22,487 nucleotides of DNA from an uncultured Clostridia bacterium (GTDB lineage: Bacteria > Bacillota_A > Clostridia > TANB77 > CAG-508). Made by a program: the position numbers and the translations under genes. Below the pieces are notes generated by a model. That model saw only the letters and a list, made by a program, of their open reading frames with translations, was not told the DNA's origin and ran no database searches. The stretch lies in contig CALXXB010000022.1 of the NCBI GenBank assembly GCA_944392525.1, positions 1 to 22,487 on the forward strand, read 5' to 3'. This document shows, piece after piece, positions 9,133-16,650 of this stretch. Each line of letters opens with the position of its first letter. The first letter of the stretch is position 1.

Positions 9133-9166
9133 TTTATTAAATTAATACCTTTAAGGAGGTATCATT

Positions 9167-10162
9167 ATGAAAAAATTTAAAATCGCCATTGTTGGTGCAA
9201 CAGGTCTTGTTGGTAGGTCCTTTATTAAAGTTTTAGAAGAAAAAAATTTACCAATAGAAAGCTATACTTTATTTGCAAGTAAGAGAACAGCAGGAACTAA
9301 ACTTACACTTTTAGGAAAAGAATATGAGGTCCAAGAATTAACTGAGCATTCTTTTGATTCAGGTTTTGACTATGCTTTATTTTCTGCAGGTGGAGATGTT
9401 TCTAAAAAATATGCTCCGATTGCAGCAGAAAAAGGTTGTATCGTCATTGACAACAGTAGTTATTTCCGTATGTTTGACGACGTACCTTTAGTAGTTCCCG
9501 AAGTAAACTTTGAAGATGCGAAAAATAATCATGGTATTATTGCTAACCCAAATTGTTCTACAATTCAAGCAATGTTACCTTTAAAAGCATTAGATGATAA
9601 ATACACCATCAAAAGAGTAGTTTATTCTACTTACCAGGCTGTTTCTGGTGCAGGTAAAAATGCTTTAGACGATTTGGAAAATGAAGATGGTTCTAAGCCA
9701 TTAAAAAAATTTCCTCATCCAATATTTAATAACTGCTTACCACATATAGATTCATTTTTGGATAATGGCTATACCAAAGAAGAAATGAAAATGATAAATG
9801 AAACAAGGAAAATTTTACATCATCCTGATTTAAGAGTTACAGCAACCACAGTTAGAGTTCCTGTATCAAATTCTCATTCTGAATCTATAAATGTAGAATT
9901 AGAAAAAGATTTTGAAATGGATGATTTAATAAATACTTTAAGGAATTTTCCAAATATTATTATAGTAGATAATCCAGAAAAAAATGAATATCCTATGCCA
10001 ATTGATGCAACAGGTCATGATGAAGTCTTTGTTGGTAGAATACGTCGTGATGAAAGCGTTAAATCTGGTGTTAACTTGTGGGTTGTCGCTGATAACATTA
10101 GAAAAGGTGCTGCTAGTAACGCAGTCCAAATATTAGAAAAATTAATATCAGAACAAAAATAA
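9167..10162 (+). CDS. asd: Aspartate-semialdehyde dehydrogenase
   Basis: NADPH-dependent enzyme that reduces aspartyl phosphate to aspartate semialdehyde, the branch point to diaminopimelate/lysine and to threonine/methionine. The Rossmann glycine motif VGATGLVG lies at residues 9-16, the catalytic Cys130 is in NPNCSTIQ, and the active-site Arg230 and His237 fall in the VRVPVSNSHSES region. At 331 residues it is full length. The ATG at 9167 has AAGGAGGT (9153-9160) six bases upstream. It is the only plus-strand gene of the window, diverging from the SNF2 gene and converging on dapB, so it is not in the lysC-dapA-dapB transcript although it supplies the same pathway. Confidence 0.97.
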   Translation: MKKFKIAIVGATGLVGRSFIKVLEEKNLPIESYTLFASKRTAGTKLTLLGKEYEVQELTEHSFDSGFDYALFSAGGDVSKKYAPIAAEKGCIVIDNSSYFRMFDDVPLVVPEVNFEDAKNNHGIIANPNCSTIQAMLPLKALDDKYTIKRVVYSTYQAVSGAGKNALDDLENEDGSKPLKKFPHPIFNNCLPHIDSFLDNGYTKEEMKMINETRKILHHPDLRVTATTVRVPVSNSHSESINVELEKDFEMDDLINTLRNFPNIIIVDNPEKNEYPMPIDATGHDEVFVGRIRRDESVKSGVNLWVVADNIRKGAASNAVQILEKLISEQK

Positions 10163-10182
10163 TTAATAAATCATAATAAGAA

Positions 10183-10211
10183 AAAGACTAGGAAATTAAA
10201 TCCTAGTCTTT
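10183..10211. terminator. Bidirectional terminator between asd and dapB
   Basis: Perfect 11-bp stem AAAGACTAGGA / TCCTAGTCTTT with a 7-base loop. Leaving the stem on the minus strand gives TTTTTCTTATT, a good T tract for the lysC-dapA-dapB transcript. On the plus strand the tract (TTTAATTTTA) is weaker but serviceable for asd. Confidence 0.88.
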
Positions 10212-10225
10212 AATTTTAGATTAAT

Positions 10226-10972
10226 TTATTTAACAATATCGTTCATATCATATAACCCTTTAGATTGTTTTACAATAAACTCCGCTGCTTTTAGTGCACC
10301 TTCAGCAAATACTTGTCTTGAATAAGCTTTATGTGTTATTTCAAGTTCTTCATTATCACCAAAGAATTTTACACTATGTTCTCCTACGATGTTTCCTCCC
10401 CTTATAGAAGAAAATCCAATTTCATTTTTCTTTCTTGGTTCTCTTTTTTGCATTCTGTCAAATGTATAAGTTTTCTTTTCTTTTAGTACTTCATTAATAG
10501 CATTAGCAAGTAAAATTGCTGTTCCACTAGGTGCATCTATTTTTCTATTATGATGTGTTTCTACTATCTCTATATCTGTATTTGTTAAAACTTTTGCAAC
10601 CTCTTGAACTATTTTAGCCATTAGGTTTATATCTAAAGACATATTAGAACTTCTGAATATAGGAATCTCTTTTGAAAATTCTTCTATTTGTTCGATTTCT
10701 TCTTTAGTAAAACCAGTTGTCGCAATTACTATCGGTACTTTATTATTTACAGCATATTTTAATATTTTAAAAGTAGCAACTGGTACTGAAAAGTCTATTA
10801 TAACATCTACTTTTTCTTTAATATCTTCTATATTAGAATAAATAGGAAATCCTTTTTTATTGTTTGCTTCTCTGTCAACTCCGCAAACAACCTCAAAACC
10901 TCCTTGGTTATTTATAACACTTAGAAGTTCATTTCCCATTTTCCCATCTGCACCATTTATTAAAACGTTCAT
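10226..10972 (-). CDS. dapB: 4-hydroxy-tetrahydrodipicolinate reductase
   Basis: Reduces the DapA product to tetrahydrodipicolinate with NAD(P)H in diaminopimelate and lysine synthesis. The 248-residue protein has the nucleotide-binding NGADGKMG at 6-13, the ATTGF segment at 84-88 and the substrate-binding/catalytic ETHHNRKIDAPSGTA at 138-152, including the His pair 140-141 and Lys144. ATG at 10970-10972 has AAGGAG upstream. It is the last gene of the operon, 22 bases after dapA, and is followed by the shared terminator. Confidence 0.97.
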   Translation of the reverse strand: MNVLINGADGKMGNELLSVINNQGGFEVVCGVDREANNKKGFPIYSNIEDIKEKVDVIIDFSVPVATFKILKYAVNNKVPIVIATTGFTKEEIEQIEEFSKEIPIFRSSNMSLDINLMAKIVQEVAKVLTNTDIEIVETHHNRKIDAPSGTAILLANAINEVLKEKKTYTFDRMQKREPRKKNEIGFSSIRGGNIVGEHSVKFFGDNEELEITHKAYSRQVFAEGALKAAEFIVKQSKGLYDMNDIVK

Positions 10973-10994
10973 TGTTTTCTCCTTATTCTTATTT

Positions 10995-11882
10995 TTATTG
11001 TATTAAGTTATGTTTTTTCATAACTTCTTTCATTTTTTCTTTATTACTATCAGATAATTCTATTAAAGGCATACGAGGTGTTCCAAAATTATATCCCATT
11101 AAATTTAATGCATATTTTACAGGTATTGGATTTACCTCTGAGAATAATGCATCTATTAAGTCAATTACATCTAATTGCATTTTAGTTGCTTCTTCTACTT
11201 CTCCATTAAAGTATTTATAAGTCATATCATGAGTATATTTTGGCATAACATTTGATAAAACTGATATAACTCCTTTTCCTCCTAATGAAAGAACTGGAAT
11301 AATTTGGTCATCATTACCTGAATATATATCTAGATTATCTCCACATAAAGCAGCAATTTTAGCTACTTGTGATATATTTCCACTTGCTTCTTTTATAGCT
11401 ACTATATTATCTACCTTAGATAATTCTAAACAAGTTTCAGGAGTAATATTTACACCTGTTCTACTTGCTACACTATACATTATGATAGGTAAGCTTACAG
11501 ATTCTGCAATTGCTTTAAAGTGTGCAACTAAACCTTTTTGTGTTGTTTTATTATAATAAGGTGTTACAACAAGTAAAGCATCTGCACCTACTTCTTCTGC
11601 ATATTTAGACATTTCAATTGCTGCTTTTGTATTGTTGCTTCCTGTACCTACAACTACTTTAGTTCTTTTTGCAATTTTATCTATCGCAAACTTAATTGTC
11701 TCTTTTTTCTCTTTTTCAGACATTGTAGCTGATTCTCCAGTAGTGCCACAAACAATAATAGCATCTACTCCAGCTTCAATTTGATCTTCTAGCAGTTTGC
11801 CAAACTCCTCAAAATTTACTCCATCTTCTGTAAATGGTGTTGCAATCGCCGTTCCACATCCTTTGAAAATAGTATTTTTCAT
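10995..11882 (-). CDS. dapA: 4-hydroxy-tetrahydrodipicolinate synthase
   Basis: Condenses pyruvate with aspartate semialdehyde, the first step committed to diaminopimelate and lysine. A TIM-barrel aldolase of 295 residues. Visible active-site parts: GTTGES (46-51, Thr47), TPYYNKT (107-113), catalytic Tyr136, and the Schiff-base Lys164 in VAIKEASG. The conserved tyrosine segment reads YSVASRTG rather than the common YNVPxRTG. The ATG at 11880-11882 is four bases after the lysC stop, and its AAAGGAG site lies in the end of lysC, so the two are probably translationally coupled. Confidence 0.97.
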   Translation of the reverse strand: MKNTIFKGCGTAIATPFTEDGVNFEEFGKLLEDQIEAGVDAIIVCGTTGESATMSEKEKKETIKFAIDKIAKRTKVVVGTGSNNTKAAIEMSKYAEEVGADALLVVTPYYNKTTQKGLVAHFKAIAESVSLPIIMYSVASRTGVNITPETCLELSKVDNIVAIKEASGNISQVAKIAALCGDNLDIYSGNDDQIIPVLSLGGKGVISVLSNVMPKYTHDMTYKYFNGEVEEATKMQLDVIDLIDALFSEVNPIPVKYALNLMGYNFGTPRMPLIELSDSNKEKMKEVMKKHNLIQ

Positions 11883-11886
11883 AATT

Positions 11887-13068
11887 CTATCTCTCCTTTC
11901 TTATTAATTTTTTATGTAATACATCCATTGTTTCTCCAGTAATATCATCCACAACAATTTCTATCTTTGATTGTGTTAGACTAACTTTTATTACTTCTAC
12001 ATTATATTCTTTTAATATGTCCATTGTTTTATTTAATATTACATTATCTTGTATAATACCATATCCAACAATACTTAATTTTATAAAGTCTTCTAACTCT
12101 ATCTCATATTCTGAAAATTTGCTATCTAATAATTTTTGTACTTTGTTTAACTCTGCTTTCTTTATTCTAAATTTAAATGAATCACTATCTTTTTCAAACC
12201 ATTCTACTATTATATTCTGATTTAATAAAGCACTATAAACTTGATAGCCTTCCGCTCCTGTTACACCTTTCTTTTGATTCATTATAACTGTAATTAATCC
12301 ATCGTTCTTAACAATACTTTTTACTTCTCTAGTTTCTATCCCCTTACAAACTCTAGTTCCTCCTTCATCTGTAAAAGTTGATTTTGCAATTATATCATTT
12401 CCGAATTTCTTTCCTATTTGTATACATCTATTATGTAGTACTTTCGCTCCCGCATCTGCAATCTCTTGCATCTCATCAAATGATATTTCGTCTAACCTTT
12501 TTGCCATTGTAACCATATTAGGGTCTGCTGAATATATTCCATCTACATCTGAAAAGATATAACATTTATCTGCTTTTAATGCTGCTTGCAATGCAACTGC
12601 TGTTGTATCTGAGCCACCTCTTCCAAGTGTTGTAATATCATCTCTTGTATTTAATCCTTGGAATCCTGCTACTATTACAATCTTTCCTCTTGCTAATTCT
12701 TGTTCTATTCTACTTGTATAAATTTGTTTAATCTTAGCACTTCCATATACCAAATTTGTTTCTATCCCAGCTTGCCATCCTGTTAGTGATATTGCTGGAT
12801 GTCCCATTCTATTTAGTAAAATACTAAGTTTTGAAATAGTTACTTGCTCTCCTGTAGATAAAAGCATATCCAATTCTCTTTCATTTGGTACAGCAGATAA
12901 TTCTTGTGCTTCTTTAATTAGTCTATCTGTTGTTTTTCCTTGTGCAGACAAAACTACTACAATGTTTTTAGCTTCTTTTTTTAAGCTAATGATTTTTTGC
13001 GCAACAACATTCAACTTAATATTGTCTGCTACTGAACTACCTCCAAATTTTAATACTATTGTGTTCAT
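11887..13068 (-). CDS. lysC: Aspartate kinase with C-terminal ACT domains
   Basis: Phosphorylates aspartate to open the aspartate-family pathway. The 393-residue monofunctional enzyme has the kinase signature VLKFGGSSV near residue 5, TLGRGGSDTTAV near 150 and FSDVDGIYSADP near 175, followed by two ACT domains (about 265-390) that normally bind the feedback inhibitor; which amino acid inhibits it cannot be read from sequence. Two starts are possible: GTG at 13075-13077, only two bases after the AAAAGG site, and ATG at 13066-13068, 11 bases after it. I chose the ATG because MNTIVLKFGGSS matches the family N-terminus. First gene of the lysC-dapA-dapB operon. Confidence 0.94.
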   Translation of the reverse strand: MNTIVLKFGGSSVADNIKLNVVAQKIISLKKEAKNIVVVLSAQGKTTDRLIKEAQELSAVPNERELDMLLSTGEQVTISKLSILLNRMGHPAISLTGWQAGIETNLVYGSAKIKQIYTSRIEQELARGKIVIVAGFQGLNTRDDITTLGRGGSDTTAVALQAALKADKCYIFSDVDGIYSADPNMVTMAKRLDEISFDEMQEIADAGAKVLHNRCIQIGKKFGNDIIAKSTFTDEGGTRVCKGIETREVKSIVKNDGLITVIMNQKKGVTGAEGYQVYSALLNQNIIVEWFEKDSDSFKFRIKKAELNKVQKLLDSKFSEYEIELEDFIKLSIVGYGIIQDNVILNKTMDILKEYNVEVIKVSLTQSKIEIVVDDITGETMDVLHKKLIRKER

Positions 13069-13135
13069 TTTAGTCACAACCTTTTTTAGTTTATAAGCTC
13101 AATCTAAGTCTAGATAATGCTTTCTTGATTTTTTT

Positions 13136-13164
13136 ATTATATTATATATTTACTAATTTTTCAA
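13136..13164 (-). promoter_or_regulatory. Promoter of the lysC-dapA-dapB operon
   Basis: TTGAAA (13164-13159), 17-base spacer, TATAAT (13141-13136). Transcription should start near 13129, leaving a leader of only about 60 bases. That is too short for a lysine riboswitch, and none of its conserved stems is seen. Confidence 0.85.
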
Positions 13165-13210
13165 GTAATAGTTAAATTAAAGTTCACAAATACATATATT
13201 TACAACAAAT

Positions 13211-13234
13211 AACTGCACTCTTTCGAGTACAGTT
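13211..13234 (-). terminator. Second tandem hairpin behind the Spo0E-like gene
   Basis: As minus-strand RNA, AACTGTACTC and GAGTGCAGTT form a 10-bp stem with one G-U pair and a GAAA tetraloop. On the plus strand the same position would be a C/A mismatch, so the minus strand is the functional one. It is followed by ATTTGTTG, a modest T tract. Confidence 0.6.
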
Positions 13235-13274
13235 ATAACTTATATTTCTCTATTTACCACTTTAATTACACAAC

Positions 13275-13302
13275 AAAAGCCCCTAAACATATTTAAGGAC
13301 CT
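13275..13302 (-). terminator. Terminator of the Spo0E-like gene
   Basis: Minus strand GTCCTTAAA-tatg-TTTAGGGGC forms a 9-bp stem with two G-U pairs, followed by TTTTGTTG, 13 bases past the stop codon. Confidence 0.7.
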
Positions 13303-13313
13303 CTATATTTCTT

Positions 13314-13478
13314 CTATATCCAAACCAGTTTTTTTTTACTAGAACTTAAATCTCTATAATATTTTGCAATAAGCTCGTCCAATTCTACACTTAGCCTATA
13401 TGTTTCACTATAATCATTTCCTTGTTCTATACTTTTATTTAATTTATCTCTTAATTTACAAATTTCATCATTTAACAT
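13314..13478 (-). CDS. Spo0E-like aspartyl-phosphate phosphatase
   Basis: A 54-residue helical-hairpin protein of the Spo0E family. Its members dephosphorylate Spo0A~P and so hold back the sporulation phosphorelay. The first helix has LNDEICKLRDKLNKSI, and the second carries the family signature as SVELDELIAKYYR (the family pattern is roughly S-x-x-LD-x-LI-x-x-Y). The Asp of ELDELI is the position linked to catalysis in known members. I chose ATG 13476-13478, which has AAGGAG eight bases upstream, over an in-frame start at 13517 that has no site. Single-gene unit with its own promoter and two hairpins behind. The neighbours are not sporulation genes, so the exact target is unknown. Confidence 0.82.
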   Translation of the reverse strand: MLNDEICKLRDKLNKSIEQGNDYSETYRLSVELDELIAKYYRDLSSSKKKLVWI

Positions 13479-13531
13479 ATCTATCTCTCCTTTTTCATTT
13501 ATTATCTTCAGTAACAATTATAAATTAACAC

Positions 13532-13560
13532 ATAATATTCCTCAAGTCAAGTATTTTCAA
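13532..13560 (-). promoter_or_regulatory. Promoter of the Spo0E-like gene
   Basis: TTGAAA (13560-13555), 17-base spacer, TATTAT (13537-13532), about 50 bases before the start codon. Confidence 0.65.
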
Positions 13561-13620
13561 TGGTTTTTGCCAACTTTCGTATGTCAAAAAAACTCATTTT
13601 TCGACAAATAAAAACAATAA

Positions 13621-13659
13621 AAAACGGTATTGTTTTTTTTGTTTTACAAATACCGTTTT
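13621..13659 (-). terminator. Terminator behind the M16 peptidase pair
   Basis: AAAACGGTATT and AATACCGTTTT form an 11-bp perfect stem around a long A-rich loop. On the minus strand the stem runs into TTTTTTATTGTTTT. It lies 27 bases past the stop of the second M16 gene. Confidence 0.82.
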
Positions 13660-13685
13660 TAAAACATTTTTCTATATGACTTTTT

Positions 13686-14972
13686 TTATTCATTTTCCAC
13701 AATAGAAAGCACCATTTTTTCTTCTTTAAATACATCTTTTAACACTTGATTTAAATATTCTACATTTATTCCTTCTATTTCTTCTAAATAGTCAAAACTA
13801 CAAATTCCTTTAAAATAATCTGATAAAAACATTCTTGCAATATCTTGTACATCATTATACTCTCTTACATAATTTCCGTATATCATTTTCTTTAATCTTT
13901 CAAAATCATTTTTATCTATACCATTATTTTTTAGTTCTTCCACCCTTTGTTTAAACAATTTATACATTTCCCTTGGATTACTAGACATCCCAGTAATTAA
14001 AACATGTGCATAATTTTTACCAAATTCATAATCCAAACTTGGTTCTCCATATATAATTCCATCTTTATATAACTCTTGATATAATTTTGAACTTCTACCA
14101 AATATAATATTTAATAGTATTTTCATACTTATATGTTTTTTAACTATTTCATTTTTATCATTACTATTTTCTTTTCTCACATCTTTTATTCCAATTGTAT
14201 AAATAGGATTACTTACTTCCAATTTTTGAACTATTTCTGGCTTAACTATTTCTTCTTTTTCTTCTGGATAAATTCTTTTTATCTCTCCACTTGCATCTTT
14301 TTTTATTAGTCTCTTTTTTACTTCTTCTAAAAGTTCTTCCGGATTAAAATCCCCTGCTATAACCATAGCCATATTTGATGGATGATAAAACGTATTATAA
14401 CATTTATATAATATATCTTTATCTATTTTACTAATTGTTTCTATTGTTCCTGTTATATCTATTTTTATAGGATTTTCATGATACATTGCTTCTAATGTAT
14501 TCAAGTAAACTCTCCAATCTGGATAATCATCATACATCCTTATTTCTTGTCCTATAATTCCTTTTTCCTTTTCTACATTCTCATCTGTAAAATATGGATG
14601 CTGTACATAATCCATTAATTCATCCATAGCTTCATAAAAATTATCTGTACATTCAAATAAGTATGCAGTGTGGTCATTTGTTGTATATGCATTTGCATTA
14701 ACTCCCAATGCTGTTAGAGTATCTAAGCTATTTGTTCCATCTTCTTGTTCAAATAATTTATGCTCTAAAAAATGAGCAACTCCATTTGGTACTTCTGTAA
14801 CCTCTTCTTCACCTGGAACTATAAATTTGTTATCATTTGATCCATAATTAGTTCCCCAAATCATATATTTCTTTTTCATACCTGGCTTTGGTATTATCAT
14901 TACTGTTAAACCATTTTGTAATTTTTCTATATATAATTTTTCTTTAACCTTTAAGTTCTCTATTATTTGCAT
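13686..14972 (-). CDS. ymfH: M16 family zinc peptidase, YmfH/YfmH type
   Basis: A 428-residue pitrilysin-like metallopeptidase, the catalytic member of a pair. The inverted zinc motif HFLEH is at residues 67-71 and a Glu-rich EKEKGIIGQEI at about 134-143 should give the third ligand. Databases label this pair as associated with 5-aminopentanol modification of elongation factor P (YfmF/YfmH; ymfF/ymfH in B. subtilis); the other genes of that route are not in the window, so the role is carried over from the family. I chose ATG 14970-14972 over TTG 14994-14996: the only good site (AAAGGAG) lies between them and can serve only the ATG, and the length then matches B. subtilis YmfH. The SD-to-ATG spacing is rather long, about 12 bases. 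It follows the partner gene by 25 bases. Confidence 0.9.
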   Translation of the reverse strand: MQIIENLKVKEKLYIEKLQNGLTVMIIPKPGMKKKYMIWGTNYGSNDNKFIVPGEEEVTEVPNGVAHFLEHKLFEQEDGTNSLDTLTALGVNANAYTTNDHTAYLFECTDNFYEAMDELMDYVQHPYFTDENVEKEKGIIGQEIRMYDDYPDWRVYLNTLEAMYHENPIKIDITGTIETISKIDKDILYKCYNTFYHPSNMAMVIAGDFNPEELLEEVKKRLIKKDASGEIKRIYPEEKEEIVKPEIVQKLEVSNPIYTIGIKDVRKENSNDKNEIVKKHISMKILLNIIFGRSSKLYQELYKDGIIYGEPSLDYEFGKNYAHVLITGMSSNPREMYKLFKQRVEELKNNGIDKNDFERLKKMIYGNYVREYNDVQDIARMFLSDYFKGICSFDYLEEIEGINVEYLNQVLKDVFKEEKMVLSIVENE

Positions 14973-14997
14973 TACTTCTATATTCTCCTTTCTCAAA

Positions 14998-16266
14998 TTA
15001 ATCTTTTAAAAAGTATATAGTATTTATCTGTACTTTATTAGCAATATCTACAATGTCTTCTTTATTTATATTTTCTATTTTCTTAATATACTCCTCTTCT
15101 GATACATTTGAGTTCGCTAATTCTTGGCCAAAATAATATGTTATTCCTGTATCTTGTTCATCATCAATTGTGTTTATTGCTGCAATTATTCCCTTTTTAC
15201 TATTTTCTATCTCTTCCTCTGTAAAGTTTCCTTCCTTCATTTCTTCTATTTGTTTTCTAATTAATTCTAATGCTTTATCATAATTTGATATTTCTATTCC
15301 ACTATTAATAAATATAATACTTTTAAATCTATAATAAGTAGATGATGCAACATATGCTAAATGTGCTTTTTCTCTTACATTTTGGAACAATTTTGAATTT
15401 GCAGAACCTCCCAAAATGCTATTATACATTAGCGTTGTATATTTTTCTTCATCATTATCTATATTTACATTTAAACCTATTACTAATTTTCCTTGAGCTA
15501 CTTCCATTGATTCTGTTACTATATTTTCTTTAATTTCTCTCTTCTCTGGTATTTTAGGCACTTCAAATTTAGACTCTCTTTCTTGTAATTCTCTAATATT
15601 ATCATTTTCTTCTATAATTTTATCTACATTTTCACTTAAGTTTCCTGATAAGAAAATATCTATTTTACAAGTATTTATTAAATCTATATAGTATTTATAT
15701 AAATCTTTTTCATTTATAGTATCTAAGTCTTCTACATATCCAAACTTATATAATCCATAAGGTTCATCCTTGTACATTTCCTCAATACATCTTTCTAATG
15801 AATACCTTGCTTTATTATCTATCTTCCCTTCAATTCTTTGTCTTACATTGTTTTTTTCTTGTTCTAAATAATCTTTTTTAAACCCTTCATTTTCTATATA
15901 TGGATCAAATACTATTTCCAATAAGCTATTTATAACTGTTCTTAAAGTATTCTCATCATGTTTTGGTAAATAATTATCATTTATAGATTCTATATAAAAC
16001 TTTAAAACTTGATTATCACCTGTTTTGTCAAGTCCACAATCAAAACTTGCACCATATAATTCTTCCATTTTCTTGCTTATCTCTTCTTGAGATTTCATTG
16101 TTTTGCTTCCTCTTCTTAAAAGCATTGATACTAAAGCGTTTTTTGTAACATTTTCTCTATTTAGTTTTACAGTCAAAAATATTGCAAATAAATTTGTTTT
16201 AAATTTATCAGTATTTAGAATATGGAATTTTATACCCTTTTTTATTTCTTTTACTTCATGTTCCAT
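14998..16266 (-). CDS. ymfF: M16 family peptidase homologue lacking the zinc motif, YmfF/YfmF type
   Basis: A 422-residue M16-fold protein upstream of the active partner. Where the partner has HxxEH, this one reads NALVSMLLRRGSKTM, so it cannot bind zinc and is expected to be the non-catalytic half of a heterodimer, as in other paired M16 enzymes. The C-terminal half holds the typical VREKAHLAYVASSTYY segment (about 300-315), the region corresponding to the substrate-contacting R/Y motif of M16 C-domains. ATG 16264-16266 has GGAGGAG at proper spacing. No signal peptide, so both proteins are cytoplasmic. Confidence 0.9.
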   Translation of the reverse strand: MEHEVKEIKKGIKFHILNTDKFKTNLFAIFLTVKLNRENVTKNALVSMLLRRGSKTMKSQEEISKKMEELYGASFDCGLDKTGDNQVLKFYIESINDNYLPKHDENTLRTVINSLLEIVFDPYIENEGFKKDYLEQEKNNVRQRIEGKIDNKARYSLERCIEEMYKDEPYGLYKFGYVEDLDTINEKDLYKYYIDLINTCKIDIFLSGNLSENVDKIIEENDNIRELQERESKFEVPKIPEKREIKENIVTESMEVAQGKLVIGLNVNIDNDEEKYTTLMYNSILGGSANSKLFQNVREKAHLAYVASSTYYRFKSIIFINSGIEISNYDKALELIRKQIEEMKEGNFTEEEIENSKKGIIAAINTIDDEQDTGITYYFGQELANSNVSEEEYIKKIENINKEDIVDIANKVQINTIYFLKD

Positions 16267-16289
16267 AAATTCTCCTCCTTTTCGTATTT

Positions 16290-16295
16290 ATTATA
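16290..16295 (-). promoter_or_regulatory. Likely -10 box of the M16 pair
   Basis: A perfect TATAAT 24 bases before the start codon; no convincing -35 hexamer is found at 16-18 bases, so this is a weaker call. Confidence 0.4.
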
Positions 16296-16333
16296 CACCA
16301 AATAGTCATTTTTTATAGATTTTTCAAAAATAA

Positions 16334-16370
16334 AAATTGGAAGCTCAAGTTCTCCCCTTACTTCCAATTT
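16334..16370 (-). terminator. Terminator of rpsU
   Basis: Perfect 10-bp stem AAATTGGAAG / CTTCCAATTT with a 17-base loop; on the minus strand it continues into TTTATTTTTG. It begins 10 bases after the rpsU stop. Confidence 0.82.
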
Positions 16371-16379
16371 ATATATAAA

Positions 16380-16553
16380 TTAATTAAATTTTCTTTTTCT
16401 AGCTGCTTCTGATTTTTTCTTTCTTCTTACACTAGGTTTTTCGTAATGCTCTCTTTTACGTACTTCTTGAAGTACTCCATTTCTAGCACATTGTCTTTTA
16501 AATCTTTTTAAAGCATCTTCTATATTACCATTATTAACTTTTATCTCTGACAT
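16380..16553 (-). CDS. rpsU: 30S ribosomal protein S21
   Basis: Small basic ribosomal protein near the anti-Shine-Dalgarno region of the 30S platform, needed for efficient initiation. The 57-residue sequence begins [20 protein letters not shown], has the family [20 protein letters not shown] core and ends in an Arg/Lys-rich tail [18 protein letters not shown] 16551-16553 has AAGGAGGGG upstream. It is a single-gene unit with its own perfect-consensus promoter and terminator. Confidence 0.95.
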   Translation of the reverse strand: MSEIKVNNGNIEDALKRFKRQCARNGVLQEVRKREHYEKPSVRRKKKSEAARKRKFN

Positions 16554-16576
16554 TTATATTTCCCCTCCTTCCGGTC

Positions 16577-16616
16577 CATACAAAAAAGTATGTGGGATAA
16601 CCCTTATAACGTTATC
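16577..16616 (-). promoter_or_regulatory. rpsU leader with two small hairpins
   Basis: GATAAC/GTTATC (16596-16601 and 16611-16616) lies at the predicted 5' end, and CATAC-tttttt-GTATG (16577-16592) sits before the ribosome-binding site. A role in control of S21 synthesis is possible but not shown. Confidence 0.35.
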
Positions 16617-16617
16617 T

Positions 16618-16647
16618 ATTATAACTTAAAATAGCACATTTTGTCAA
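16618..16647 (-). promoter_or_regulatory. Perfect-consensus promoter of rpsU
   Basis: TTGACA (16647-16642), 18-base spacer, TATAAT (16623-16618); both hexamers match the sigma-A consensus exactly. The -35 lies only four bases beyond the nrdG stop codon, and no terminator for nrdG is seen in between. Confidence 0.9.
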
Positions 16648-16650
16648 TAG

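Noticed and set aside
9938..10129. Minus-strand open frame within asd
   Set aside because: Antisense to a certain gene with intact catalytic motifs.
13069..13129. Lysine riboswitch in the lysC leader
   Set aside because: Only about 60 bases with one weak ATCTA/TAGAT stem; no L-box features.
13582..13606. TGTC...GACA hairpin as a decayed copy of the element at 5463-5566
   Set aside because: Only the short T-rich TTTTTCGACA core is shared; the GGGACG ends are missing, so relationship cannot be supported.
13547..13735. 62-residue minus-strand open frame
   Set aside because: It overlaps the end of the M16 gene and its terminator hairpin, has no convincing ribosome-binding site and a Lys/Phe-rich composition.
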